A DNA stretch of 64,000 nucleotides from Reticulitermes speratus (GCA_021186555.1 JAJKFL010000004.1:8236001-8300000); one strand, 5' to 3'. Shown: positions 21,335 to 33,299, counted from the first letter of the stretch. Numbers and translations are program-made. Notes: generated from the sequence alone by a model not told the origin.

Positions 21335-23172
21335 CCGGCGATATTACTGATATGTATTGTCTACATGATATTGCTGATATATATTGTCAACATGATACTG
21401 CTGATATGTATTTTCTACATGCTATTGCTGATATATATTGTCTACATGATATTGCTGATATGTATTGTCTACATGATATTGCTGATATGTATTGTCTACA
21501 TGATATTGCTGATATATATTGTCTACATGATATTGCTGATATGTATTGTCTACATGATATTGCTGATATGTATTGTCTACATGATATTGCTGATATATAT
21601 TGTCTACATGATATTGCGATATGTATTGTCTACATGATATTGCGATATTATTATCTACATGATATTGCTGAATATATTGTCTACATGATATTGCGATATA
21701 TATTGTCTACATGATATTGCGAATGTATTGTCTACATGATATTGCTGATAATATTGCTACATGTATTGCTGATATATATTGTCTACATGATTTGCTGTAT
21801 TTATTGTCTACATGATATGCTGATATATATTGTACATGATATTGCTGATATATATTGTCTACATGATATTGCTGATAATATTGTCTACAAGATATTGCTG
21901 ATATATATTGTCTACATGATATTGCTTATATATTTGCCCTACATGATATTGCTGTGAATATTGTCTACAAGATATTGCTGATATATATTGTCCTTCATGA
22001 TATTGCTGATATATTGTCTACATGATATTGCTGATATGTTTGTCTACATGATATTCTGATATATATTGTCTAATGATATTGCTGATATGTATTGTCTACA
22101 TGATATTGCTGATATTATTGTCACAGATATTGCTGATATATATTAGTCTACATGATATTCTTATATGTATTGTTACATGATATTCCTGATATATATTGTC
22201 TACATGATATTGCTGATATATATTTTGTTACATGATAATTGCTGATATATATTGTTTACATGATATTGCTGATATATTGTCTACATGATATTGCTGATAT
22301 GTATTGTCTACATGATATTCCTGATATATATTGTCTACATGATATTGCTGATATGTATTGTCTACATGATATGTGCTTTATATATTGCCTACATGATATT
22401 GCTGATATAATTTTTCTACATGATATTGCTGAAGTATGTATGCATGATATTGCTGATATATATTGTCTACATGATATTGCTGATATATTGTTACATGATA
22501 TTGCTGATATATATTGTCTACAGATATGCTGATATATATTGTCTACATGATATTGCTGTATATATTGTCTACATGATATTGCTGATATATATTATCTACA
22601 TGATATTGCTGATATATATTGTCTACATGATATTGCTATATATATTGTCTACATGATATTGCTTATATATAATTGTCTACATGATATTGCTGATATATAT
22701 TGTCTACATGATATTGCTGATATGTATTGTCTACATGATATTGCTGATATGTATTGTCTACATGATATTGCTGATATATATTGTCTACATGATATTGCTG
22801 ATATATATTGTCTACATGATATTGCTGATATATATTGTCTACATGATATTGCTGATATATATTATCTACATGATATTGCTGATATATATTGTCTACATGA
22901 TATTGCTGATATATATTGTCTGCATGATATTGCTTATATATATTGTCTACATGATATTGCTGATATATATTGTCTACATGATATTGCTGATATACAGGTA
23001 TACACAAAAGAATGGTGCGGTTTCCCTTTATTCACCATTGAAACCGCACCATTCTTTTGTGTTTACTCTGTATATTGTCTACATGATATTGCTGATATGT
23101 ATTGTCTACATGATATTGCTGATATATATTGTCTACATGATATTGCTGATATATATTATCTACATGATATCC
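21335..23172. repeat. 27-bp minisatellite, about 65-70 units, indel-rich centre
   Basis: The unit is CTGATATATATTGTCTACAT plus GATATTG. The two ends (21335-21600 and 22680-22990) are regular, while about 21600-22650 is full of one-base losses and gains. A 76-bp hairpin interrupts a unit at 22995-23070. Frames reading IVYMILL or CLHDIAD are array artefacts. Confidence 0.95.
22995..23070. mobile_element. Tiny hairpin insertion (MITE-like) with TATA flanks
   Basis: Arms of 23 bp, ACACAAAAGAATGGTGCGGT plus TTC (23002-23024) and its exact complement (23040-23062), surround a 15-bp loop. The ends extend imperfectly to CAG...CTG, with TATA on each side. It sits inside one unit of the 27-bp array. 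I cannot name the family. Confidence 0.7.
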
Positions 23173-23570
23173 AGCTGTGCGTTGTGATTGTACTGTCTGC
23201 CTTTTCACTACGTTTATCACGAATTAAAAAATATTCAGACCGCTAATTGGCCACGTAGAAGGACAGACATCGCCGTAAAAGATTTTGGCTTTCATGGCTC
23301 TGAGCATTTATATTGTGGCCTTTGGGGTTTTGAAATCGTGTATATTGGTATGCGTTTGTTATTGGGGTGGATTCCATAGACGAATTTCCGGATACTCTAT
23401 ATAGCGTGCAGCATAAAGAGACATGTGGAGAGTTTACTAGTACTCATACCCTCTATAATTGACAAAATATAATATATTTTTAATATATCCGCTTCTAATT
23501 TATGGATTTCAGATATCAAGATGTATTATAAAATCACTAGTTTTAATTTAAATTTTAATTAATATATTTC
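23173..23570. other. No feature recognised
   Basis: Unique AT-rich sequence after the 27-bp array. Confidence 0.4.
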
Positions 23571-23601
23571 ATATTTCATGCATGTTTTTTTGTTGTAATT
23601 C

Positions 23602-23640
23602 TCCCTGAAGATGATCCATAAGGGGTTGAAACATGTCGGA
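23602..23640 (+). ncRNA. Hammerhead-like motif, intact core, solitary
   Basis: CTGAAGA at 23605-23611, a GATCC/GGGTT stem, GAAA-type ending (TTGAAACATGT) and C at the cleavage position. Stem I pairs only three bases cleanly (TCC/GGA) and then with mismatches. I saw no inverted partner nearby, so this is probably a single PLE terminal-repeat relic spanning about 23575-23720. Confidence 0.55.
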
Positions 23641-23720
23641 AATATAATGTTTCAGATGTAAAACCTTTGTACTGAAACATAGTGTATTTTGTTGGATATT
23701 ATGTAATAACATGTGGAGAA

Positions 23721-25699
23721 CGTGGCAATATATCTCTATAAAACAAGTATATCCCGTGTTTGTTTCAGAAAGCACTCAGATGTCTGTGGATCGGAACACA
23801 AATATTCTGACCATCTGAACAGAAGCGGTTTTGTGAGTAACAAACCAAATGATAAACTTTCTCTATAAACTATTCACTCTGTGCAGTAATTAACTACATA
23901 CGTCTCTGGTAGAAGCGATTGAAGAATTTTGCACAGAAACATTATTCACGGGTAGTTAATCTAAAGCCTCGTTGTTATTTGTAGCGACGTAGAAATTTTA
24001 ATTAAGGAATCTGAATGACTGCGATATATATAAGTACGTATGTACTATTTAACTCTTATTTTGAGCAACGTTCTCTGGAAACCGCGGTTCATGAAATGTT
24101 GATAACTAGCTTTATTTTGATAGGCATTAAAAGTCACTAGTTACTAGTCGGAACACTTTGGAGGGAAACAATTAAGAGACACTGTAACTCGTAGAGGACT
24201 GTAAGCAATATAGTGATAAATTTATTTTTCCTTTATTTTGAAATATTTGAAATTATTTAATGGTGAGGATATATGTAAGAATAAAATAAAATTAAATGTG
24301 AAATTTGACTACCATGTAATAATTAATACTTTATGCTACATCAATATTTATAGCGATACATTCTCGATGTTGCATATAGTAAATAAGCTACTAATCCTTT
24401 GACCTACTGTTAATTAAACTGACATCCACACACATGTATACATATAACATCTTCCATGTGAATGGTTCTTGGTAAAACGCAACGCTTGCTCTGTATGCAT
24501 AATCGAATATGATAATATGACGTATAAAAATTACTGTGTCGGGGTTATTAGGTTCAGTTAACCTGTGTACCCTAGACTGTGTCAGTCTTAATATAACGTA
24601 CTTTCAGCATGTTTTTCTCTCACAGAGTCTAATTTGTCTCCTTTCCTCTCATTATACAGTACAAGCTTATTCAAAAGAATTATAGTCCATAGCCACGTTA
24701 TATAATACAGTACATTATTACAGCCCATTCTTATACTTTGTTAGCTATGGAACTTACGACCTTTAGATTGATATTAGCTACTTTGACGGTTGCAAATGTG
24801 ACGGCATGACAAAGTACAACAAACTTCCAATAGTCCGAACCCGACTATCCGGCACTCCCGATATTTCGCAATAAACTGACAATTTCCAGTTAGCAAATTT
24901 CGGAACGAAAGTCGAGGCAGCAGCAGCCGATCGAAACAATACCGAGCGCAGCCGAGTCAGCTTATGAGCATCCCATGAGTTTTAGTCGACCACTTGCCGT
25001 TCTTCTGATACTAGACCTGAATGTTCAGGGCTGTTTTTTACTTGTACTTATTTAGAATGCTTTTACCCATTCGATTGTAATAATGCCGTCAAAGGTCAAT
25101 TAAGCTCGTAGTGGTAGAAAAAAATGCATAGGCCTACTTAAACATGTATTTGAATCTAGTTATGTAACACATCGGAATGACGATACCGAAGTTTAAATAT
25201 ATATTGTTAGCCCGGATGAAAGTGTCACTGCGCAAGAAAATGCAATTTATGAGTTCTTTGCAGTATTAGGCTGCCAAAACTGCCAAAGTTACATGTTTTA
25301 ACAGGAAATGTGTCACAACCAATGTTAGACGCTTAGCCGTAAAAAAGCGCTAGGGCGGCACTCTTCTTCAGAGCGGAATAATGACCATGTGATTACAGAA
25401 CAGTGTCACATGTTCAGTTATGTATTTTTGGAGTTGCATCCGTTTTCTTCCGGACTAATGATTACTGTGTACAGTGTACATAAAACTAGCTTCCAGTACC
25501 TCCTGATAACATGGCACATCTGACAGACATCACCTCGGTTAAAATGGTGCCGGGCCGTAGGAAACTACTGTAATTTGACAATGTATATAGTAATGTATAT
25601 GTCAGTATCACAATAACTGTGCGAAATTGGTTTGATTTCACAATTTCATAGGTTTATTATTAAATATTGAAGTATTTTGGGCTAAATTGCCTTGTCATT
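23721..25699. other. Two kilobases without a recognised feature
   Basis: I find no open frame of note, no tandem repeat and no SINE head. It may be unique intergenic or intronic DNA. Confidence 0.45.
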
Positions 25700-25760
25700 T
25701 TATGCACAGTTACTGATGTTTCGGAGGCGCTTGCTGCTGTCAATGAAACATTGTTTTATA
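25700..25760 (-). mobile_element. Penelope-like type 3 fragment
   Basis: On the minus strand: ATTGACAGCAGCAAGCGCC, TCCGAAACATCAGTAAC. This matches the type 3 core with GAAA intact. A similar piece lies at 30775-30830. Confidence 0.45.
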
Positions 25761-25865
25761 AAAGTCTGAACTGAGTACTATATACATCTTCCTTACAATA
25801 AGTATAAGCAAGACCATATCTATTTCCAATTAATTGCACATCTGTTGGTTAACATGCATATTATT

Positions 25866-25912
25866 ACTTCTCCGACTTGTTTCGTCTAATAACAATAATA
25901 GCCAACCTCAGG
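25866..25912 (-). ncRNA. Hammerhead-like motif, damaged core
   Basis: The minus strand reads CTGAGGT (A9 changed), then GAC, GAAAC and AAGTC, followed by GGAGA. The stem III palindrome is broken. This is the partner of 26905-26949. Confidence 0.45.
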
Positions 25913-26049
25913 GTGACTGTTGACACAAAGGAGCATTTAATGCTAAAACATTTTGTCGTCAAATGTACTTGGTAAATGGTACATTGTAAAATAAGTGGTT
26001 AGAATATGAACATTTGATATTAAACAATTACTACATTTAGGTTAAACTT

Positions 26050-26675
26050 GTACAGTATTTGTGTGTTTATGAAGTATTTGTGTTTGTATGCAGTATTTGT
26101 GTTTGTATAGTGTATTTGTGTTTGTATACAGTATTTCTGTTTGTATAGAGTATTTGTGTTTGTGTACAGTATTTGTGTTTGTATAGAGTATTTGTGTTTG
26201 TGTACAGTATTTGTGTTTGTATAGAGTATTTGTGTCTGTGTATAGTATTTGTGTTTGTATACAATATTTGTGTTTGTATGCAGTATTTGTGTTTGTATAG
26301 AGTATTTGTGTTTGTATACAGTATTTGTGTTTGTATAGAGTATTTGTGTTTGTGTACAGTATTTGTGTTTGTATAGAGTAATTGTGTTTGTATAGAGTAT
26401 TTGTGTTTGTATACAGTATTTGTGTTTGTATACAGTATTTGTGTTTGTATACAGTATTTGTGTTTGTATAGAGTATTTGTGTTTGTGTACAGTATTTGTG
26501 TTTGTATAGAGTATATTGTGTTTGTATAGAGTATTTGTGTTTGTATACAGTATTTGTGGTTGTATACAGTATTTGTGTTTGTATACAGTATTTGTGTTTG
26601 TATACAGTATTTGTGTTTGTATACAGTATTTGTGTTTGTGTATAGTATTTGTGTTTGTATACAGTATTTATATGA
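26050..26675. repeat. 19-bp minisatellite inside a fold-back element
   Basis: The unit is TGTTTGTATACAGTATTTG with TAGAG and TGTAC variants, about 33 copies. The seed GTACAGTATTTGTGTGTTTA is the arm sequence itself; the right arm keeps an unexpanded counterpart, GTACAATATTTGTTTAAG, on the minus strand. Confidence 0.95.
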
Positions 26676-26904
26676 TTTACCTTTATATTTTACTAGGATC
26701 GAACATAAACATTTGCATTTAGATGTTTGGATGCAAAGAAATATAAACAAAAACTTAAACAAATATTGTACCATTTTAACCTAATTTTAGAAATTGCTTT
26801 AACACCAAATAATGGCACTTTAATTACTTAATTTTATAATATACCATTTACCAAGAACAATTGATACGAAATATTTCAGAGTCAAATGATCGTTGTGTCA
26901 ACAG

Positions 26905-26949
26905 TCTCCCTGAGGATTTCTATCAATATTAGTAGAAGCATGTCGGAGA
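26905..26949 (+). ncRNA. Hammerhead-like motif with perfect stem I
   Basis: TCTCC, CTGAGGA, a weak TTCTA-type stem II, GAAG, CATGT, C, GGAGA. Stem I (TCTCC/GGAGA) pairs perfectly and CUGANGA is intact. GAAA has become GAAG, which could still give a G-U pair at the base of stem III. C occupies the cleavage position. Confidence 0.55.
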
Positions 26950-27000
26950 AGTAATAATATATATGTTAATCAACATAATTATGTGCTATATTTTATGTGT

Positions 27001-27964
27001 GTGTATTTGAAATGGTTTCATGAGAAGAAGCCATCAAGAGTTTTGTTTATTCGGTTTTAAGAAATGATGTATCTCTTAATGAGAAATTTCGTACTTTTGT
27101 ATTTCATATTGGAACAGTTCAGGCAAGGTGGGTGAAACTCCAAATTTAAGGTGTAACGTCCATTAACGGCAATCGCTAACAAATGTATTCCATCGACTTC
27201 CTTTCTCACCCCTCACATCCATTCTAATAAATCACGCCCATTTCCGACTTCCCTTCCCGAAGTTATCATGCGTTTAAATCGTGTACCACAGATGAAATAG
27301 GAAGTGGAAAGTGTTGTTGGTGTTTGTCGGGGTGCGAATACATTGGTTTGCTAGTTTTAGTATTTGAGGGGGGGGGGGTTATGAGTAATCTGCCGTAACA
27401 ATATGTTGGTACATTGAGGGCATGGTGGTGAGGGTTGTAGCCACTTTGGAATGTTGAGTGATGTGGAACGAATATGTGAGTTTAGCGGTAGGAAAAGTCT
27501 GGTTTTTGGGCCAAGGGAAAATTTTGAAAACGGTTTCTGGGATAGGAATCTAATGACGAAGTTAGGAATGTATTTTTTGTTGTTGTCGAGTTTTAGCGGT
27601 GGACGTATATGAAATGCCTAAGTGTATACAAAATTAAATTAAATTATAAATATTAATTTGCATTCTTGGTCCTTCAGTTTCATCACCAATATTCAAGTCC
27701 TTTACGCGTTGCCTTGCGGAGAGAGAATTAAGGAAATGGTTATTTTATCCTTTATTTCCTCTTTTTAAAATAGATATATTTAAACAAACGGAATGTTGGG
27801 TTTATAGATAAAAGTTCAGATAATTTATTACATTTTTTAATTTTACCTATATAATTTCTTTCTGAATCCCTGAAATTCGTTGCAGTGTGACTGACAGAGA
27901 ATTGTAGCGGTACTTGGATTTTATTACAAACGGAATAAAAACCGATCTCTAGGGATAAAGCTTG
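27001..27964. other. No gene recognised
   Basis: It contains an 11-G run at 27368-27378. Otherwise AT-rich and unremarkable. Confidence 0.4.
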
Positions 27965-28740
27965 AGATCTGCTGTCTTTATTACATGTGAGGTAACCTTA
28001 CTGACTCTGGTTGTTACCACGGAACTTGCTAAGTGTATCTGCTGTCTTTATTACATGTGAGGTAACCTTACTGACTCCGGTTGTTACCACGGAACTTGCT
28101 AAGTGTATCTGCTATCTTTATTACATGTGAGGTAACCTTACTGACTCTGGTTGTTACCACGGAACTTGCTAAGTGTATCTGCTGTCTTTATTACATGCGA
28201 GGTAACCTTACTGACTCCGGTTGTTACCACGGAACTTGCTAAGTGTATCTGCTGTCTTTATTACATGCGAGGTAACCTTACTGACTCTGGTTGTTACCAC
28301 GGAACTTGCTAAGTGTATGTGCTGTCTTTATTACATGTGAGGTAACCTTACTGACTCCGGTTGTTACCACGGAACTTGCTAAGTGTATCTGCTATCTTTA
28401 TTACATGCAAGGTAACCTTACTGACTCTGGTTGTTACCACGGAACTTGCTAAGTGTATCTGCTGTCTTTATTACATGCGAGGTAACCTTACTGACTCTGG
28501 TTGTTACCACGGAACTTGCTAAGTGTATCTGCTGTCTTTATTACATGCGAGGTAACCTTACTGACTGTGGTTGTTACCACGGAACTTGCTAAGTGTATCT
28601 GCTGTCTTTATTACATGCGAGGTAACCTTACTGAATCCGATTGTTACCACGGAACTTGCTAAGTGTATCTGCTGTCTTTATTACATGCGAGGTAACCTTA
28701 CTGACTGTGGTTGTTACCACGGAACTTGCTAAGTGTATCT
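27965..28740. repeat. 70-bp tandem repeat, 11 copies, each with a hairpin
   Basis: Units are 70 bp and very homogeneous, differing at a few sites (TGTGAG/TGCGAG, CTCTGG/CTCCGG/CTGTGG). Every unit holds GGTAAC and, 16 bases on, GTTACC, so each can form a short hairpin. Confidence 0.96.
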
Positions 28741-29413
28741 TCGTCTTGCGTCACCACATTAACAGAGAGAATCATTAATCTGTGGACAGACTGATGATGT
28801 CAGTAACAAGTAGTTATGAACTGCACATGTAGGATACAAATACCGGTGCTTTCACTACAGTCTGTTTAATTATCTTGAAAGCCATGAGGCTTGTAAAAAC
28901 ATATGTTATGGAACGTAAAATAGTTGTTTTAATTTTGGATAAATATTTTTCGAAACTTTTCTCATTTTTTATAAATGTATATAGCGCAGAGAGGCGTGTA
29001 AAGTTTCCGTCGTTTTTAGGCTGTTTTAATCGAAACTGCGGTGCGATAAAATGTCTTCTAACTCTCGTATTATATAAATCTCTTTTATCTCGATTATATC
29101 ACATGTTGCATAGACGGACAAACATACAATTGGATATAGTGAAGCAAGTGGATAAAGTTTTGCAGTTTTTCTTCAGGATGGCTGAAGAAGAGTATTAGGT
29201 AGACATTATGGATACGAAGAATTTTGTTTTTTTACGTCTGTCATCTTGTTTTGTTAGATATACTAAGTAGAGACGTAATTTTCCTCCAACACATTCATAT
29301 TAAGTTTTGAATTTACGTTTCAATATTACGATTGTAAAGTTTTAAAATTGTGAAATTGAAATCTCATTGCAAGACTTAATTTTGCATAATTCCTTTTATG
29401 TATTTTGTACTAC
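28741..29413. other. Stretch with an unassigned 107-codon frame
   Basis: The plus frame at 28875-29198 begins MKAMRLVKTYVMERKIVVLI and ends RMAEEEY. It has a hydrophobic N-terminal half but no motif I recognise and no neighbours that support it. I regard it as probably fortuitous. Confidence 0.2.
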
Positions 29414-29453
29414 TGGCCTGAAGATTACCCTTTAAGGTCGAAACATGTTGCCA
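29414..29453 (+). ncRNA. Hammerhead-like motif, intact core and stem I
   Basis: TGGC, CTGAAGA, TACC-loop-GGT(C), GAAA, CATGT, T, GCCA. Stem I (TGGC/GCCA) is perfect, both conserved boxes are intact, ACATGT is palindromic and T is an allowed cleavage-site base. It is followed by AATTAAAGATACAACATTTA and CCCTGACGGCAATTTATTT, possibly the PLE 3' region. No inverted partner seen. Confidence 0.6.
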
Positions 29454-29916
29454 AATTAAAGATACAACATTTACTAGTTGCCCTGACGGCAATTTATTTC
29501 TCTTGAATTGTGATATGTTTAAGTCAGGTTTCCAACTGAAGAAATGTATTAATAAATCTGGGCCGAAATAGCAAAGTATGTATTTGGTACATTGAATGTG
29601 TACGTATTTTTGTTATGTGTTTGAATTTTGGATTATTCACTGAAGCATTACAAAAGCGCAAATTACATTACGTGCGGTGACGTAATTAAGTGGTTTTATT
29701 GACTTGGCTGTCTTTTAAGACTTCAAAGATTCTGTCATTTCCCTAGATTATGTAACGTATAATGGTGGAATCATTAGTGAATAGTGAATGGAAAGGTATG
29801 AAGAAGGAAGTTGGCATGGTATAATTTGAGGAAATACTGTGGCGTTTGCCTGGAGAAACTGACAGATATCACTAAAACTTTTCCAGATAGCCGATGTTTC
29901 TCTTATTAACTCATTT
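29454..29916. other. No feature recognised
   Basis: Unique AT-rich sequence up to the SINE TSD. Confidence 0.4.
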
Positions 29917-29929
29917 ATTCAAGTACGTT

Positions 29930-30181
29930 CCGATCCCACTGGCCGCGCAGTCAGAGGCGTGGGTCTGTGCCCGCTCGCTTGTTGGGATTGCGGGTTCGAT
30001 GTCGCCCCGGGGGCATGGATGTCTCTCTCCTATTGTGTTGTATGTTGTCAGGTAGACAGGTCTCTGCGTCGGTTTGATCACTCGTCCAGAGCAGTCATAT
30101 CGTGTATAGTGAGTGTGATCTCAGAACCTCGAAAATGAGGAGGTCTCTGGCCCACTAAGGGCTGTTGCGGCATGAAAAAAA
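29930..30181 (+). mobile_element. SINE family B with 13-bp TSD
   Basis: It is flanked by ATTCAAGTACGTT (29917-29929) and ATTCAAGTATGTT (30182-30194), one mismatch. The head CGATCCCACTGGCCGCGCAG, TCAGAGGCGTGGGTC and B box GCGGGTTCGATGTC indicate tRNA-Leu-like ancestry. The body has TTGTCAGGTAGACAGGTCTC, and it ends in a short A run. Confidence 0.9.
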
Positions 30182-30194
30182 ATTCAAGTATGTT

Positions 30195-30774
30195 TAGATA
30201 TTTTTATTTACTTCAACGATCCGTGGCTGTACAAAGCCTGAATTCATCACAGTTTCAGATCGTGACACTGCCTTCTGTGTTAGTTAACTGTAACCAAATT
30301 TCAACAACATTTCAATTATACGAAGACCAACGTTATCCGAATGCAATTAAATTACACCCACCCCGGGGCGGACGATGAGCCAATAAACAAGGAACAGTTG
30401 GTACTGTTTGTATACTAATTTGTAAACTGCATGTTTATTAAATCTGTGACTAATTGCATGGGTCCGCCCATGATCTATTGCGTTTCATAACTATATGAAA
30501 TACGAAACGGGAGCGCAAAGAGGAATCTCGTGTCCTCGCAAAGAGACTGCATTACCAGATATTGATTCATGACGGCTTACTGCACGGTGACCCAGCCATT
30601 GGTCAGGGACCCGGAACCGTTCGAGACATGCCGTCTGTACATTCGTAGCTGTATATATATTTTGTTATATATATATATATATGTTATATTTACACACATA
30701 CATGGTATTATACTGAACTTATGCCTTCACGTTTACTGTATTCTGAGACATAAGACCGTGAATTTCGGTAAGTA
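30195..30774. other. No feature recognised
   Basis: It contains an AT dinucleotide tract near 30655-30685. No gene. Confidence 0.4.
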
Positions 30775-30830
30775 GGTACCAATATTTCGGAGGAACTTGC
30801 TGCTACTTCCTCAATGTATAACAGTGACAT
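30775..30830 (-). mobile_element. Penelope-like type 3 fragment
   Basis: The minus strand reads TTGAGGAAGTAGCAGCAAGT, TCCTCCGAAATATTGGTACC. This is the type 3 pattern with the core degraded. Confidence 0.4.
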
Positions 30831-31283
30831 GCAACAGATTAAGTTTGTTCAATTAAGTGTAAGGATTTCGTAACAGCTAACTTTACAAAGATAGCTTTCC
30901 CAAAGAGGGTTTCTGCCTAGGGTTTCAGGTTTTTCTGATGATGACTGTACGTACTGCTCTATTTTCTTATGTGATGACAAATATTTCGGTATGTGGGTAC
31001 CGAAACTTCAGCGGAAGCTTTTTTTTTTCTCTCTACAAGTTGGCACGGGCTATGTGGCTTGAACGTGTGAAGCGTGAAGGTAAACTGAAATATAACAGTA
31101 ATTACTAGACGAAGTTATACTTCACAGTGAAGACACAGCGTCTTCTTTTAAAAACATTCGGTTAGAGTAAGGTTGCATGCATGAGCTACTCTGATTAATA
31201 CAGATTTCTCCCCCACCACAACTCAGTGTTATGCTGTTGGTTTCTTGATTAAATAACATAGGATCGATTTTTCCATAGACATC
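30831..31283. other. No feature recognised
   Basis: A further GGTACCGAAACTTCAGCGG segment near 30998 might be another type 3 scrap. Otherwise nothing. Confidence 0.35.
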
Positions 31284-32620
31284 ATTCAACCACACCAACT
31301 TCAGTGGTTATGCTGCCATGTATGGTTTCTCTAGATCTAGACAATACATTTCAACCACACCAACTTCAGTGGTTATGCTGCCATGTATGGTTTCTCTAGA
31401 TCTAGACAATGACATTTCAACCACACCAACTTCAGTGGTTATGCTGCCATGTATGGTTTCTCTAGATCTAGACAATAACATTTCAACCACACCAACTTCA
31501 GTGGTTTTACTGCCAATATCGGCTTCTCTAGAAATAGATAATGACATTTGAACCACACCAACTCCAGTGGTTATACTGCCAATATATTGTTTCTCTAGAA
31601 CTAGATAATGACATTTCAACGACACCAACTTCAGTGGTTATACTGCCATGTATGGTTTCCCTAGAACTAGATAATAACATTTCAACCACACCAACTTCAG
31701 TGGTTTTACTGCCAATATGTGACTTCTCTAAAAATAGATAATGACATTTGAACCACACCAACTCCAGTGGTTATAATGCCAATATATTTTTCTCTAGAAC
31801 TAGATAATGACATTTCAACTACACCAACTTCAGTGGTTATACTGCCATGTATGGTTTCTCTAGAACTAGATAATAACATTTCAACCACACCAACTTCAGT
31901 GGTTTTACTGCCAATATATGGCTTCTCTAAAAATAGATAATGACATTTGAACCACACCAACTCCAGTGGTTATAATGCCAATATATTGTTTCTCTAGAAC
32001 TAGGTAATGACATTTCAACTACACCAAACTTCAGTGGTTATACTGCCATGTATGGTTTCTCTAGAACTAGATAATAACATTTCAACCACACCAACTTCAG
32101 TGGTTATACTGCCAATATATTATTTCTCTAGAACTAGATAATGACATTTCAACTACACCAACATCAATGGTTATACTGCCAATATAGATTTCTTCTTGAA
32201 TTAGATAGTAACCTTTCGTCCACACCAGCTTATTGGTTGTACAGTCAATATCGGTTTATTCTAGAAGTAGATAATGACATTTCAACTACACCATGTGTAG
32301 TGGCTATATTACCAATGTAAATTTCTTAAATAATTAATAACAATGTTTTATCCACACTAACTTTAGTGGCTGTATTGCCAATATTAATTGTCTCTAGAAT
32401 TAGATAATGATGTTTCAGTAGCACCAAATTTAGATTTTGATAAAGGCGATTCCTCAACACCAAACGTAGTGACGGTACCCACATTGTTGCTTTCTTCCAG
32501 CATTAGATAATACTTTCTCCACACCCAACGTAGTAACAATACCACCAATATTTGGTTCTTCTGAAGTCACTAATGACTTTCTCTGCACACTACATTTCGT
32601 GGTTACACTGCCAAGTCTCC
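31284..32620. repeat. About 66-bp tandem repeat, about 20 copies, 199-bp higher order
   Basis: Units contain AACCACACCAACTTCAGTGG TT, where AACCAC and GTGGTT can pair, and TTCTCTAGAACTAGATAATG. A three-unit pattern starts at 31511, 31710 and 31909, so the higher-order period is 199 bp. Units decay steadily after about 32160. Open frames on both strands are artefacts. Confidence 0.95.
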
Positions 32621-33064
32621 AGCTTTAGGTATTACAGAGTGTATTTTATTAAGGACTGCAATGTGTATTTCATCACCGCAACGTCCTGCCGCAAATTCAG
32701 GTTGTGGAATTTCCTCCACACAATATAAGTCGGACCAAATTGTCTTTCGTCTTTTGGAATAGAGTCCTCTAATGTCCTACATGCATTATATATTTGATTT
32801 TCTGGCATGGCACATTATCCAGTAAACTGAAGGCTAGTGAATTCAATATAGTAGTGGATAGAGTATTTAGGTTGCCTAATCCTAGCTCATACACCTGACC
32901 ACCAATAACAGTCGCCTCTCTTGTTCCTAACCCCGTAAAGCCCAAAAAACACTGTCGTGAAATAAGATGTGAAATACGACGCAGCCTGTCGGAACCAGAT
33001 CGATTCGGTGCTAGTAATTTTAATAGATAAACACATTAATTTCATCTCTAACAGTATTATACCA
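32621..33064. other. No feature recognised
   Basis: Unique sequence between the array and a truncated SINE. Confidence 0.4.
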
Positions 33065-33077
33065 CCATAGTACACTT

Positions 33078-33286
33078 CTGTTTGTGGTGAAGAGCCCCGC
33101 AGCAGAAGCTTCGGACGCACGCAGCCTTAAGGCTTATTGTGCAACCCTGTGATGAAGATGATTAGTTTTGTCCGTATTTCCGTGTAATGCAGCACCGGTG
33201 GAATGAAATTGACAGGCGAAAACAGAAGTACTCGGGGAAACACCTGTCCCAGTGTCACTTTGTCCACCACAAATCCCACATGGACG
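33078..33286 (-). mobile_element. SINE family C, 5'-truncated, 13-bp TSD
   Basis: The body matches 16328-16613 (TTTGTGGTGGACAAAGTGAC, TTTCATTCCACCGGTGCTGC), but the tRNA-like head is missing. CCATAGTACACTT flanks it at 33065-33077 and 33287-33299, so the truncation happened at insertion. Confidence 0.88.
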
Positions 33287-33299
33287 CCATAGTACACTT

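Larger units (their letters stand above)
25845..27000. mobile_element. Fold-back Penelope-like element split by a minisatellite
   Basis: The left arm, about 25850-26060, and the right arm, about 26700-26985, are inverted homologues. Shared pieces include TATTATTACTTCTCCGAC, CTCAGGGTGACTGTTGACAC (with changes), CTTGGTAAATGGTA and TTTAGGTTAAA. Each arm has a hammerhead-like motif. The 19-bp array lies at the inner end of the left arm. No TSD found, so the ends are approximate. Confidence 0.75.

Noticed and set aside
21251..23246. Hydrophobic repeat 'membrane proteins'
   Set aside because: The IVYMILL repeats are translations of the 27-bp minisatellite.
26067..26774. 235-codon minus frame rich in Asn/Thr/Lys
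   Set aside because: Translation of the 19-bp array plus flanking arm sequence. The period of 19 lets all frames rotate.
27965..28740. CRISPR array
   Set aside because: Repeats of 70 bp are directly adjacent without unique spacers, and the context is eukaryotic. The same holds for the other arrays.
28791..28815. CTGATGATG as a hammerhead core
   Set aside because: No GAAA or pairing stems follow within range.
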